Source: CAZWKI01 sp964634645 (lineage in GTDB: Bacteria > Patescibacteriota > Patescibacteriia > UBA1558 > S5-K13). From it: a stretch of DNA of 32,733 bases. Every line of letters begins with the position of its first letter. Position 1 is the stretch's first letter. Where the stretch lies: assembly GCA_964634645.1 (NCBI GenBank), contig CAZWKI010000008.1:1-32733 (forward strand), read 5' to 3'. The notes below the pieces were generated by a model. It was not told the origin of the DNA, did no database searches, and was given only the letters and a program-made list of their open reading frames with translations. Both the position numbers and the translations under genes were made by a program. This document shows positions 1-9,034 of this stretch, one piece after another.

Positions 1-658
1 TCCACTTGGTATTATATCTCGTATGAATTTGGGACAGGTTCTTGAAGCACATCTTGGTCTTGCTGCAAAAACACTTGGATACAAAGTTGCCTCTCCTGCA
101 CTAAATGGAGTTGCAATTGAAACAATAATGAGTGAATTAGAACGTGCTGGTTTTCAAAAAGAAGGAAAAGTACAACTTTATGATGGAAGAACAGGAGAGC
201 CATTTGATCATAAGACAACAGTTGGAATTACATATTTTTTGAAATTAAACCATCTTGTTGAAGACAAAATACATCAAAGATCAATAGGACCTTATTCTCT
301 AATTACCCAACAGCCACTAGGAGGTAAAGCACAATTTGGCGGTCAGCGTTTTGGAGAAATGGAGGTTTGGGCACTTGAAGCATATGGAGCAGCACATACA
401 TTACAAGAAATTTTGACTATAAAATCAGATGATGTAAGTGGTAGAAGTAGAGCTTACGAATCTATTATAAAAGGAGAAGATATTGAAAAGGTTAATGTTC
501 CGGAATCATTTAATGTGCTTATGAGTGAGTTGCGCGGACTTTCTTTGAATGTTGAACTTCTTGATAAATCAAGTAATCCTATTGATATAAACAGCGCACC
601 AGAGACAACGGCAAGTGAAGATGCAGAAGAAAGATTGAAAGAAGAAAAATCAGAATAA
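1..658 (+). CDS. rpoB: RNA polymerase beta subunit, C-terminal part (partial)
   Basis: This is the C-terminal end of the beta subunit of DNA-dependent RNA polymerase; the gene begins before the window. The frame is open from base 2 and reads PLGIISRMNLGQVLEAHLG, the conserved segment before the beta C-terminal domain, so the ATG at 23 is internal and not a start. Further on are GGKAQFGGQRFGEMEVWALE and AYGAAHTLQEILTIKSDD, the hallmark residues that pack against the beta' subunit, followed by the usual LRGLSLNVELL. The last 40 or so residues are an acidic, Ser/Glu-rich tail that is not conserved. rpoC follows after 85 bases in the same direction, the usual rpoBC order, so the two are probably cotranscribed. 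The identification is secure. Confidence 0.98.
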   Translation, partial: PLGIISRMNLGQVLEAHLGLAAKTLGYKVASPALNGVAIETIMSELERAGFQKEGKVQLYDGRTGEPFDHKTTVGITYFLKLNHLVEDKIHQRSIGPYSLITQQPLGGKAQFGGQRFGEMEVWALEAYGAAHTLQEILTIKSDDVSGRSRAYESIIKGEDIEKVNVPESFNVLMSELRGLSLNVELLDKSSNPIDINSAPETTASEDAEERLKEEKSE

Positions 659-712
659 GTGTGGTTAAAATTTAATTTAATTTATAAAATTATTTAAATA
701 ATTTAATTTATT

Positions 713-731
713 CTCCACCATTGGTGGGGGA
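713..731 (+). promoter_or_regulatory. Small hairpin covering the G-rich stretch before rpoC
   Basis: In the rpoB-rpoC gap, CTCCACC (713-719) can pair with GGTGGGG (723-729) around a 3-nt loop, with one G-U pair. The 3' arm is the only G-rich, ribosome-binding-like stretch before the rpoC ATG at 744. No T-run follows, so it is not a terminator. It could limit rpoC translation or be an mRNA processing site; this is inference. Confidence 0.35.
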
Positions 732-743
732 CAAGATAAAAAT

Positions 744-3700
744 ATGTCTTTTTCTAGTCAAAAAATCAATCCAGCCTTTGGAGATCAGAACAGACTCCCG
801 CATTTTAAATCAATAAGAGTTTTGCTCGCCTCTCCAGAAAATATAAAACAATGGTCTCATGGAGAAGTCTTAAAACCAGAAACAATAAACTATAGAACAC
901 AAAAACCAGAGAAAGATGGTCTGTTTTGTGAAAGAATTTTTGGTCCAACAAAAGACTGGGAATGTTATTGTGGAAAATACAAAAGAATTAGGTACAAAGG
1001 AATTGTTTGTGATAAATGTGGAGTTGAAGTTACAAGAAAAAGCATAAGACGTGAAAGATTTGGACACATTGAACTTTCAACTCCAGTTTCTCATATTTGG
1101 TTTTTGCGTGGAGTTCCATCAAAAATTGGAATAATTTTGGATTTATCAATTCAAAGATTAGAAAAAGTTGTATACTTTGCAAATTTTGTAGTTACAGATG
1201 TAAATGAAGAATTAAAAAAAGAAATTTTATTACAAATAAATCAAGAATTAAAACAAAAAACAAAACTTATTATAAAGAAAGCAGATACAGCAATAGAAGA
1301 AATTGATAAGAGTGTTGAAGCTATAAAATTAGAAAATAAAAATTTAGATAAGATTAAAAAATTAGAAGAAGAAAAAAATAAAATTTTAGCAGAAAAGACA
1401 AAAGATACAAGTAATTTGAATGAAGCAGCAGAATCTGCAAAAAAAGAATTGAAATCTATTAAACCGCTTAAAATTATTTCAGAAAGTAAATACAAAGAAC
1501 TTTCTATGAAATATGGACACATATTTAATGCGGATATTGGCGCTGAGGCAATTAGAAAATTACTTAAGAAGATAGATTTAAATGAATTACTTGAAGATGT
1601 AAATGAAAAAATAAAAGAATCACCAGCCTCAAAGCAAAAAAAATTAATAAGAAGAGCAAGGTTATTACAAAACCTTATAAAAAATGAAATTCGTCCAGAA
1701 TGGATGATACTTACATCTCTTCCTGTCATTCCACCAGATTTACGTCCAATGGTTCAGCTTGATGGGGGAAGATTTGCAACATCTGATTTAAATGATTTAT
1801 ATAGAAGAGTTATAAATAGAAATAATAGATTGAAGAGACTCAAAGAATTAAATGCTCCTGAAGTAATTTTGCGTAATGAAAAAAGAATGTTACAAGAAGC
1901 AGTAGACGCCTTGATTGATAATAATGCAAGGCATGGAAAAACAGTTACTGCTTCAACAGGACAAAAAAGAATGCTTAAGAGTTTGGCAGACATGTTGAAA
2001 GGAAAGCAAGGAAGATTTAGAAGAAATTTGCTCGGCAAGCGTGTTGACTATTCAGGACGTTCTGTAATTGTCGTTGGTGCAACCTTGAAACTTCATGAGT
2101 GCGGTATTCCAAAGACAATGGCGCTTGAACTATTTAAGCCATTTGTAATTGCAAAACTCATTGAAAGAGAATTGGTGCATAACGTAAGAAGCGCAAAAAG
2201 ATACATTGAACTTGGAAGCGACGATGTTTGGGATATATTAGAAGAAATTACTGAGAAGTCATATGTACTTTTAAATAGAGCACCAACTCTTCATAGACTT
2301 GGTATTCAAGCTTTCAGGCCAAAACTTATTGAAGGTAAAGCTATTAGAATTCATCCTATGGTTTGTACAGCCTTCAATGCTGACTTTGATGGAGATCAGA
2401 TGGCAGTACACGTTCCTCTATCAAAACCAGCCGTAAAAGAAGCAGAAGAGATAATGCTTTCATCAAAAAATTTATTGAAACCAGCAACAGGAGATCCAAT
2501 TGTCACTCCCACAAAAGACATGGATTGGGGGGCTAATTATCTTACAACTATTCCATACGATGATATAGAAGAAAAGAAAATAAAAATATTTCCAGATAAA
2601 TCTTCAGCCCTTCTTGCATATGATTTGGGAAAGATAAAACTACAAGAGTTGATAAAAGTTAGAATGAAAGCCGAAATAATAAAAACTTCTGTTGGAAGAC
2701 TTATATTTAATAAAATTCTTCCAGAGCCACTTAGATATTTCAATGAAGAAGTAAATTCAGGAAAATTAAGAGATCTTATAGCAAGAATATTAGACTCTTA
2801 TGGAGATGACGTTACAATAGAATTTTTGGATAGAGTGAAAAAACTCACGTTCAAGTTTGTAACAAAATCAGGGCTTTCATGGTCTATGGCTGATTTACCA
2901 GTTATTAAAGAAAAAAAAGGGCTAATAGAAAAAGCAAATCAAGAAGTTTTGAAAATTAATGATTTATATGAAAATGGATTTTTGACAAATAGAGAAAGAT
3001 ATATAAAAGTTATTGAAATATGGACAGCTGTAAAAAATGAAATTACAGAAAAAAGTAAAATTGTTTTTGAAAAAGATAATCCAATATACTCAATGATAAA
3101 TTCAGGCGCAAGAGGTTCTTGGAGTCAGATGACTCAGATTATGGGCATGAAAGGTCTTGTGATATCTCCATCAGGAGAAATTATAGAACTTCCTGTTCGT
3201 GCAAACTTTAATGAAGGTCTTGATGTTTTGGAGTATTTTATTTCAACTCATGGTGCTAGAAAGGGTTTGTCAGATACAGCTCTTAGAACGGCTAGCGCAG
3301 GATACCTTACAAGAAGGCTTGTTGACGTATGTCAGGATTTACTGGTCTTGTCAGAGGATTGTCATGATAAAGAAGGAAGAATTATTACAAAAAAAGAATC
3401 AGAAGAAATGAACAAGACTCTTGGTCAGAGAATTTTGGGAAGAACTACAATTTCAGAAATAAAAGATTCAAAGACAGGAAAAGTAATTGTAGCAAAGGAT
3501 ACTCTTGTAAATAAAGAAATGGCACGCCTAGTAGACGCATCTTCTGTTGACAGGGCACATATTAGATCGCTTCTTGAATGCAAAGCAGAAGACGGTGTTT
3601 GTCAGAAGTGTTATGGATATGATTTGGGATACAACAAAATAGTGAAACTTGGTACAGCAGTTGGAATTATCGCAGCTCAGTCTATTGGTGAGCCAGGAAC

Positions 3701-4640
3701 ACAGCTCACAATGAGAACATTCCACACTGGAGGTATTGCCGGTGGAGATATTACACAGGGTCTTCCAAGAGTTGAAGAAATTCTTGAAGTAAGAACTCCA
3801 AAAATGCAATCAGTAATAAGTGATGTTTCTGGAGTTGTAAAAATAACAGACTATGATGAAGGTGCTGGAAATAAAAAATCAAAACTCATAAGAGTTCTTT
3901 CAGAAGAAAATGTTTTGGAGAGATATGATGTTCCAGAAAATGGAGTGATTCTTGTAAAGAGTAAAGATGAGGTAAAAAAGAAGCAAGCAATTTTTGAAGT
4001 GAACGGAATAAAGACAACCACTCTTAATGCAGGTATTATAAATCTCAAAAAATCTGAAATAGAAATTATTGCAACAAAACCAATTGTCGCTGAGTATATT
4101 GTTCCAGCAGATGTAAATATTTGGGTAAAAGATGGAGATCTTGTAGCAGCTGGCTCTCAACTTACAGAAGGAAGTATAAACTTAAAGAAATTATATTCCT
4201 TGAAAGATCAAGAAACGGTTCAGAATTATATCATAAAAGAGATTCATCATATTTATTCTTCACAAGGTCAGAAATTGAATGATAAACATGTAGAGCTAGT
4301 TTGTCGCCAAATGTTTTCAAGGGTTTATATTCAAGATCAAGGAGATACAGAATTTATTCCAGGAGAAATCGTTACAACTTCTCAATTTGTAAAAGCAGTA
4401 AATTTACTTAAAAAACAAGGAAAGAGACCATGTACAGGAAAGATATTGCTTCTTGGTATTACAAAAGCATCTCTTACAACAGACTCATTTTTATCAGCAG
4501 CATCATTTCAAGAAACAGCAAGAGTTCTTATAAACGCCGCAATAAAAGGACAGGTCGATCACTTAAGAGGACTGAAAGAAAATGTAATTATTGGACGCCT
4601 TATTCCAGCAGGAACTGGATATGGACTTAAAGAAGAGTAA
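744..4640 (+). CDS. rpoC: RNA polymerase beta' subunit
   Basis: This is the catalytic beta' subunit of RNA polymerase, 1298 residues. The N-terminal zinc site is C74, C76, C89 and C92. The active-site loop NADFDGDQ is at residues 545-552 and supplies the Mg-binding aspartates D547, D549 and D551. The bridge-helix/trigger-loop region (GARKGLSDTALRTASAGYLT) lies near residues 836-857, and the second zinc site includes C946, C953 and C956. Compared with short Firmicutes beta' proteins, there is an extra Lys/Glu-rich segment of about 85 residues near residues 150-235, probably coiled coil. The ATG at 744 gives the family's normal N-terminus (SIRVLLASPENIKQWSHGEV). It follows rpoB and is closed by a strong terminator, so it is the last gene of its operon. 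Confidence 0.99.
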   Translation: MSFSSQKINPAFGDQNRLPHFKSIRVLLASPENIKQWSHGEVLKPETINYRTQKPEKDGLFCERIFGPTKDWECYCGKYKRIRYKGIVCDKCGVEVTRKSIRRERFGHIELSTPVSHIWFLRGVPSKIGIILDLSIQRLEKVVYFANFVVTDVNEELKKEILLQINQELKQKTKLIIKKADTAIEEIDKSVEAIKLENKNLDKIKKLEEEKNKILAEKTKDTSNLNEAAESAKKELKSIKPLKIISESKYKELSMKYGHIFNADIGAEAIRKLLKKIDLNELLEDVNEKIKESPASKQKKLIRRARLLQNLIKNEIRPEWMILTSLPVIPPDLRPMVQLDGGRFATSDLNDLYRRVINRNNRLKRLKELNAPEVILRNEKRMLQEAVDALIDNNARHGKTVTASTGQKRMLKSLADMLKGKQGRFRRNLLGKRVDYSGRSVIVVGATLKLHECGIPKTMALELFKPFVIAKLIERELVHNVRSAKRYIELGSDDVWDILEEITEKSYVLLNRAPTLHRLGIQAFRPKLIEGKAIRIHPMVCTAFNADFDGDQMAVHVPLSKPAVKEAEEIMLSSKNLLKPATGDPIVTPTKDMDWGANYLTTIPYDDIEEKKIKIFPDKSSALLAYDLGKIKLQELIKVRMKAEIIKTSVGRLIFNKILPEPLRYFNEEVNSGKLRDLIARILDSYGDDVTIEFLDRVKKLTFKFVTKSGLSWSMADLPVIKEKKGLIEKANQEVLKINDLYENGFLTNRERYIKVIEIWTAVKNEITEKSKIVFEKDNPIYSMINSGARGSWSQMTQIMGMKGLVISPSGEIIELPVRANFNEGLDVLEYFISTHGARKGLSDTALRTASAGYLTRRLVDVCQDLLVLSEDCHDKEGRIITKKESEEMNKTLGQRILGRTTISEIKDSKTGKVIVAKDTLVNKEMARLVDASSVDRAHIRSLLECKAEDGVCQKCYGYDLGYNKIVKLGTAVGIIAAQSIGEPGTQLTMRTFHTGGIAGGDITQGLPRVEEILEVRTPKMQSVISDVSGVVKITDYDEGAGNKKSKLIRVLSEENVLERYDVPENGVILVKSKDEVKKKQAIFEVNGIKTTTLNAGIINLKKSEIEIIATKPIVAEYIVPADVNIWVKDGDLVAAGSQLTEGSINLKKLYSLKDQETVQNYIIKEIHHIYSSQGQKLNDKHVELVCRQMFSRVYIQDQGDTEFIPGEIVTTSQFVKAVNLLKKQGKRPCTGKILLLGITKASLTTDSFLSAASFQETARVLINAAIKGQVDHLRGLKENVIIGRLIPAGTGYGLKEE

Positions 4641-4668
4641 ACTTAGATTGTTAGTTAAAACATTAAAA

Positions 4669-4700
4669 TACCCCCACTTCTGGGGGTGTTTTGTTTTTTG
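4669..4700 (+). terminator. Intrinsic terminator of rpoBC
   Basis: The stem ACCCCCA (4670-4676) pairs with TGGGGGT (4681-4687) around the loop CTTC and is followed by a T-rich run (TTTTGTTTTTTG). It lies 30 bases after the rpoC stop. Confidence 0.93.
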
Positions 4701-4709
4701 GAAAACAAA

Positions 4710-4738
4710 TTGAAATATATTTTATACAATGTTATAGT
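4710..4738 (+). promoter_or_regulatory. Promoter of the small RNA
   Basis: TTGAAA (4710-4715) and TATAGT (4733-4738) are separated by 17 bases, close to sigma-70 consensus. This predicts a start near 4745, which is exactly where the long-range closing helix of the RNA begins. Confidence 0.65.
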
Positions 4739-4744
4739 TAAATT

Positions 4745-4936
4745 ATCTGGTGGTTCAGAATTTGGAACTTTACATCTATAACATTGGGAGTCCGGGTAGT
4801 TTTGGCATTGCGGTGCCAATCTCAGAACTTAACCCACAATAATCGTTTAAGGTCTTCCACACTGAACTTTCAGATATTGCAAAAACTGGGCTTATAGCCT
4901 GGTTTTTCTAAAATAAGCCTAAAATAGGCTTTTTTG
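4745..4936 (+). ncRNA. Structured small RNA with own promoter and terminator; 6S-like shape, family not identified
   Basis: About 190 nt between rpoC and the next gene have no good ORF but strong RNA structure. The ends close by a long-range helix: ATCTG (4745-4749) with CAGAT (4871-4875), and GTTCAG (4753-4758) with CTGAAC (4862-4867). Inside this, TGGAA (4763-4767) pairs with TTCCA (4855-4859), ATTG (4783-4786) with CAAT (4837-4840), and an apical hairpin has TTGGCA (4802-4807) against TGCCAA (4814-4819). A second hairpin (GGCT 4889-4892 with AGCC 4896-4899) and an intrinsic terminator follow. One long hairpin interrupted by bulges resembles 6S RNA, the RNA polymerase regulator, but I cannot confirm the conserved bubble sequences. 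It lacks the GGAAG-type core of SRP RNA. A separate promoter serves the gene downstream, so this is probably a stand-alone RNA and not a leader. Confidence 0.6.
4914..4936 (+). terminator. Intrinsic terminator of the small RNA
   Basis: AAGCCTA (4915-4921) pairs perfectly with TAGGCTT (4925-4931) around AAA and runs into a T-tract (4930-4935). Confidence 0.88.
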
Positions 4937-4955
4937 TTTGAACAATATTTAGTTA

Positions 4956-4984
4956 TTGACAAAATTTATTATATATGATATAAT
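4956..4984 (+). promoter_or_regulatory. Consensus promoter of the first surface protein gene
   Basis: TTGACA (4956-4961) and TATAAT (4979-4984), both perfect matches, are 17 bases apart. The predicted start near 4991 leaves an 80-base AT-rich leader before the ATG at 5071. Confidence 0.85.
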
Positions 4985-5070
4985 ACTTTATTAACAAACA
5001 AACATTTAAATTGGTTCGGTTTAATTATTTTTATATATTAATCAAAAATTAACAATTAATCAAAAAAACT

Positions 5071-6405
5071 ATGAAAAAAACACTTTATTTATTGATAGCT
5101 TCAGTTTTATTTTTCGCTAATATTAGCGTTGCATCAGCTGTTCCAATTATTGGAACTATTTATGGAAATAAAATTGACGTTTCCATTGGAGATTCAAACA
5201 CAACATCAACAATACCGCCTTCAACAGAGATTATTGGTGATGAAATTGATGATGTCGAATTAATTGAATTAGATCATACAGCACCAGTTATCACAATACT
5301 TGGTAGCAATCCAGTTAGTGTATATAAAGGAAGCACATATACAGATGCAGCTGCTAAGGCAATAGACGAAACAGATAAAAATGTTAACCTTGTAACAACG
5401 GGTTCTGTAAATACAAGCGTTGTAGGAACTTATACAATAACATACACAGCAACTGATAGTGCTGGTAATACAAGCGCTAAAACAAGAACAGTAAATGTAA
5501 TTAATAACAATATTATTGGTGATGAAATTGATGATGTCGAATTAATTGAATTAGATCATACAGCACCAGTTATCACAATACTTGGTAGCAATCCAGTTAG
5601 TGTATATAAAGGAAGCACATATACAGATGCAGCTGCTAAGGCAATAGACGAAACAGATAAAAATGTTAACCTTGTAACAACGGGTTCTGTAAATACAAGC
5701 GTTGTAGGAACTTATACAATAACATACACAGCAACTGATAGTGCTGGTAATACAAGCGCTAAAACAAGAACAGTAAATGTTATAAAAACATCTAGCACTG
5801 GTGGAGGCGGTGGCGGTTTCCCATTTTGGTTGTTTAATAACAAACCAACGCAACAAGTTTTGGGAGAAAAAATATCAAATGACATTTCCTATACAAATGG
5901 TAAGTGGGTAAAAACAAGCGATAGGAAAACGGTGTATTTTGTAGATATTAAAAATACAAGACACGCATACCCAAATCAGAATATATGGGAATCATATTTT
6001 GGAAAAGATTTTTCATTTGTAAAAACCATTTCAAAAGAAGAACTGGCTAGCTATCCTTTAGAAGAAAATGTTCCATATAATAGAAATTCTTTATTTAAAA
6101 TTTCTAGCATACCCAAGGTTTATAGGGTATCTGAAAATGCAACAATTCATTGGATTGAAACAGAAGATTTGGCTAGAAGATTATACGGCATTAATTGGAA
6201 TAAAAAAGTTCAAGATTTGTCAGATGCTTTTTTTGGAGATTATAATGTTGTTGAAGACACAGATGGAGATGGACTACACGATATTGATGAAATAACGTAT
6301 GGAACAAATCCAAATAATCAAGACACAGATGGAGATGGATATTTTGATGGCGAAGAAACAATTTATGGTTATAGCCCAATATTTTCTTCTGTTGTAAAAA
6401 AATAA
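5071..6405 (+). CDS. Secreted surface protein: two identical Ig-like repeats, family C-terminal module, TSP3-type calcium repeats
   Basis: This is a 444-residue exported protein of unknown role. Residues 1-23 form a signal peptide ending in ASA. Residues 54-142 and 148-236 are two copies of a DUF5011/HYR-like Ig domain (APVITILGSNPVSVYKG...YTITYTATDSAGNTS) that are identical to the base. A linker TGGGGGGFPFWLF (near 243-255) leads to a module of about 115 residues (277-394) also found in the genes ending at 21508 and 24397 of this window. The C-terminus carries two calcium-binding DTDGDG repeats of thrombospondin type 3 style. There is no LPXTG motif or C-terminal membrane segment, so how it is held at the surface is unclear. 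Its ATG is followed by seven A's and is in frame. Likely an adhesin or surface-layer component; that is inference. Confidence 0.85.
   Translation: MKKTLYLLIASVLFFANISVASAVPIIGTIYGNKIDVSIGDSNTTSTIPPSTEIIGDEIDDVELIELDHTAPVITILGSNPVSVYKGSTYTDAAAKAIDETDKNVNLVTTGSVNTSVVGTYTITYTATDSAGNTSAKTRTVNVINNNIIGDEIDDVELIELDHTAPVITILGSNPVSVYKGSTYTDAAAKAIDETDKNVNLVTTGSVNTSVVGTYTITYTATDSAGNTSAKTRTVNVIKTSSTGGGGGGFPFWLFNNKPTQQVLGEKISNDISYTNGKWVKTSDRKTVYFVDIKNTRHAYPNQNIWESYFGKDFSFVKTISKEELASYPLEENVPYNRNSLFKISSIPKVYRVSENATIHWIETEDLARRLYGINWNKKVQDLSDAFFGDYNVVEDTDGDGLHDIDEITYGTNPNNQDTDGDGYFDGEETIYGYSPIFSSVVKK
5230..5780 (+). repeat. Perfect tandem duplication of 269 nt, 282-nt period
   Basis: 5230-5498 recurs at 5512-5780 with no difference that I can see; the 13 bases between copies complete the 282-nt (94-codon) period, so the frame is kept. 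Identity at synonymous sites points to a very recent duplication or ongoing gene conversion. Confidence 0.95.
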
Positions 6406-6433
6406 TAAGTTATTTTAAATAAATTTACAAAAA

Positions 6434-6460
6434 TACCCTCATTACTTGAGGGTTTTTTTA
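6434..6460 (+). terminator. Intrinsic terminator
   Basis: ACCCTCA (6435-6441) pairs with TGAGGGT (6447-6453) around TTACT and is followed by seven T's. It closes the surface protein gene. Confidence 0.93.
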
Positions 6461-6480
6461 TTTTATATTATTCTTAAAAA

Positions 6481-6489
6481 TGCTATAAT
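6481..6489 (+). promoter_or_regulatory. Extended -10 promoter of the ftsK operon
   Basis: TG-C-TATAAT (TATAAT at 6484-6489) is a full extended -10 element. I see no good -35. A start near 6496 would give a leader of about 130 nt. Confidence 0.6.
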
Positions 6490-6628
6490 ACTTACATAAA
6501 TTCATTTTTTATTTACAATTTTCAATTTAGTAATTGATTTATTATTTGGTCATTTTGAAATTAAATAATAAACATATAAATAGAAAATCAATTGGAATTT
6601 TCAAAATAACAAATAGTAAATATTTTAT

Positions 6629-9016
6629 ATGCGTAAAAGAAGAAAAAATCCATCAAGAAGAGGAACTACAAAAAACTCTTACAAAAAAAGACGAAAGTAT
6701 GAGTATGATGATTATGAGCCAAGCGATAATTTCATATCTCGTCTAAGTCCAGAAACAAAAAAAGGAATATTTGTAATATTTCTTCTTGTATTTGGTTTTC
6801 TTAGTTTTTTGGGACTTTTTGATTTGGTTGGAAATCTTGGAAGATATATTACAATAGGAACGAGTTTTGTTTTTGGATGGTTGCATTTTTTTATTCCTAT
6901 TATTTGTATAATTTTGAGTTACATGTATTTGTTTCCAAGTAAATACAATTTAAATAGAAGACATTATATTGGACTTATTCTTTTTTTGCTTAGTTCAACA
7001 GGAATTTTAAACTTAATACTAGACTCAGAAAATATTTTTTCTGCACTTAGGGATGGAAAGGGTGGAGGATATTTTGGGGTAATACTTTATTATCCTTTTT
7101 ATGAACTAGCGGGAATTTGGGGAGCGCTTATAATACTTTTGGGACTTCTAATTATTTCTATAATGGTGATGTTTGATTTGTCCATTTCTGATTTGAATTT
7201 TATAAATAAATTAAGAGAAAGTTTGAGGGACAGGGGCAGCAAAAGAGGTCTTGATGAAGAAGAGAGAGAAAAAATAATTATAGATGATATTGAACAAGAG
7301 CAAGAAATCGAAAAAGTTCCAAAAGAAAATGATATGGACAAAGAAATTGTTGAAAAACGTAAAATGAATTTACAAATATTTTCTGATTCAAGTGAGAAAA
7401 AAAGAAAAATTTATAAAGACATAAAAATTCCATTAGATTTACTAAGCGATCAAAAAGGTATGCCAGTTAGTCATGATATAGAAACAAGTAAAGATAGAAT
7501 TAAAAAAACATTTGCAAATTTTAGTATGAATGTAGAAATGCAAGAAGTGCATGTTGGACCAACATTTACACAGTTTACATTAAAACCAGATGAAAACATA
7601 AGGTTATCAAAAATTTTAGCATTACAAGATAATTTAGCATTATCACTTGCTGCACATCCACTTAGAATAGAAGCACCAATTCCTGGGAAATCACTTGTTG
7701 GAATTGAAGTTCCAAATAAGGTTATATCAACAGTAAGAATAAAGGAAATTTTATCAGATTCTATTTTTAAGAAAAGCGATGGACACTTAGTTTTTGCGCT
7801 TGGAAAAGATGTGTCTGGAAAAAATCATATTGTTGATTTGGTAAAAATGCCACACCTTCTTATTGCTGGTGCAACAAATAGCGGAAAATCTGTTTGTGTT
7901 AATTCTCTTATAATGAGTTTATTATATAAATTAAACCCCAATGAAATAAAGTTTATAATGATTGATATGAAAAGAGTAGATCTTCCTCAATACAACGGAA
8001 TTCCACACCTATTAACTCCCGTTATTACAAAAATTGATAAAATAAAAAGCGCATTAAATTGGAGTGTTAATGAAATGGAAAAAAGATTAGATTTATTATC
8101 AAAAGTTAATACTGTTGATATTTTTCAATACAATGCAAGGGTTTCACAAGAAAATAGATTACCACAAATTGTTATAGTTATTGATGAATTAGCAGAATTA
8201 ATGCAATTAGCTCGTCAGGAAGTTGAAAATGCGGTTATAAGATTAGCTCAAATGGGAAGAGCGCCAGGTATTCATTTGGTTTTAGCAACACAACGCCCAT
8301 CAGTGGACGTTATCACCGGACTTATAAAAGCAAATATACCAGCAAGAATTGCTTTTGCAGTTACCTCTCAAATTGATTCAAGAACTATTTTAGATACATC
8401 TGGAGCAGAAAAATTGCTTGGAAGGGGAGACATGTTATTTATATGCGCAGAAATGTCAAAACCACGGAGACTACAGGGCGCTTTTGTTTCTGCAGAAGAC
8501 AGAGAAAGAATAGTAGAATTTTTGAAATCACAAGCAGAGCCAGATTATTTAGAGGAAGTAACAGAGGGAATTGAAAGCAGTATTCCTGGGTTCTCAGGAA
8601 AGATTAAAGACAAAGACCCCCTTCTTGAAGAAGCAAAAAATATTGTTATAAAACATCAAACAGCTTCAGCAACCTTATTTCAAAGAAGATTAAGTGTTGG
8701 TTATGCTAGAGCAGCGAAAATATTAGATCAATTGGAACAAATTGGTGTTGTGGGTCCTCAAAATGGTCCAAAACGAAGAGAGGTTTTGTTAACAGAAGAA
8801 GATTTAGAGAATCAAGAAATTGCAAAATTTGGGAGCGAAGGTATGTATATGGACTCTGTTGTTGAGGAAGAGCCCGAAAATGACGATGAAGATTTTCCAG
8901 AAGAAGCAAATTCTACTTCTGCAAAAGAATTAATTTCTGACGCAATAAAGCACACACAAGAGAAAGATATAAATGAAGATGAAGAATTAGAATTTGATGA
9001 CGAAGATGATAAATAA
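6629..9016 (+). CDS. ftsK: DNA translocase FtsK/SpoIIIE
   Basis: This is a hexameric ATP-driven pump that moves chromosome ends across the division septum, 795 residues. A short basic N-terminus is followed by four predicted membrane helices (about 44-184) and a charged linker. The motor domain has Walker A GATNSGKS at 414-421 and Walker B IVIVIDE ending in D519 E520, with the conserved ATQRPS downstream. The last part includes a winged-helix gamma domain (about 670-730, ATLFQRRLSVGYARAAKILD), which in the family reads the orienting DNA sequences, then an acidic tail of about 50 residues. The linker is short compared with E. coli FtsK. The ATG at 6629 gives a typical basic start with no Shine-Dalgarno. 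It is the first gene of an apparent operon with the RodZ-like gene and recA. Confidence 0.97.
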   Translation: MRKRRKNPSRRGTTKNSYKKRRKYEYDDYEPSDNFISRLSPETKKGIFVIFLLVFGFLSFLGLFDLVGNLGRYITIGTSFVFGWLHFFIPIICIILSYMYLFPSKYNLNRRHYIGLILFLLSSTGILNLILDSENIFSALRDGKGGGYFGVILYYPFYELAGIWGALIILLGLLIISIMVMFDLSISDLNFINKLRESLRDRGSKRGLDEEEREKIIIDDIEQEQEIEKVPKENDMDKEIVEKRKMNLQIFSDSSEKKRKIYKDIKIPLDLLSDQKGMPVSHDIETSKDRIKKTFANFSMNVEMQEVHVGPTFTQFTLKPDENIRLSKILALQDNLALSLAAHPLRIEAPIPGKSLVGIEVPNKVISTVRIKEILSDSIFKKSDGHLVFALGKDVSGKNHIVDLVKMPHLLIAGATNSGKSVCVNSLIMSLLYKLNPNEIKFIMIDMKRVDLPQYNGIPHLLTPVITKIDKIKSALNWSVNEMEKRLDLLSKVNTVDIFQYNARVSQENRLPQIVIVIDELAELMQLARQEVENAVIRLAQMGRAPGIHLVLATQRPSVDVITGLIKANIPARIAFAVTSQIDSRTILDTSGAEKLLGRGDMLFICAEMSKPRRLQGAFVSAEDRERIVEFLKSQAEPDYLEEVTEGIESSIPGFSGKIKDKDPLLEEAKNIVIKHQTASATLFQRRLSVGYARAAKILDQLEQIGVVGPQNGPKRREVLLTEEDLENQEIAKFGSEGMYMDSVVEEEPENDDEDFPEEANSTSAKELISDAIKHTQEKDINEDEELEFDDEDDK

Positions 9017-9034
9017 AAGAAATATAAGAATTAT

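Noticed and set aside
1241..1729. Long antisense frames opposite rpoC and other genes
   Set aside because: They mirror the codon bias of strong sense genes and show no domain, start context or promoter of their own.
4745..4936. SRP (4.5S) RNA, tmRNA or RNase P RNA
   Set aside because: The GGAAG/AGCAG core of SRP RNA, a tRNA-like end with an Ala tag frame, and the RNase P conserved helices are all absent.
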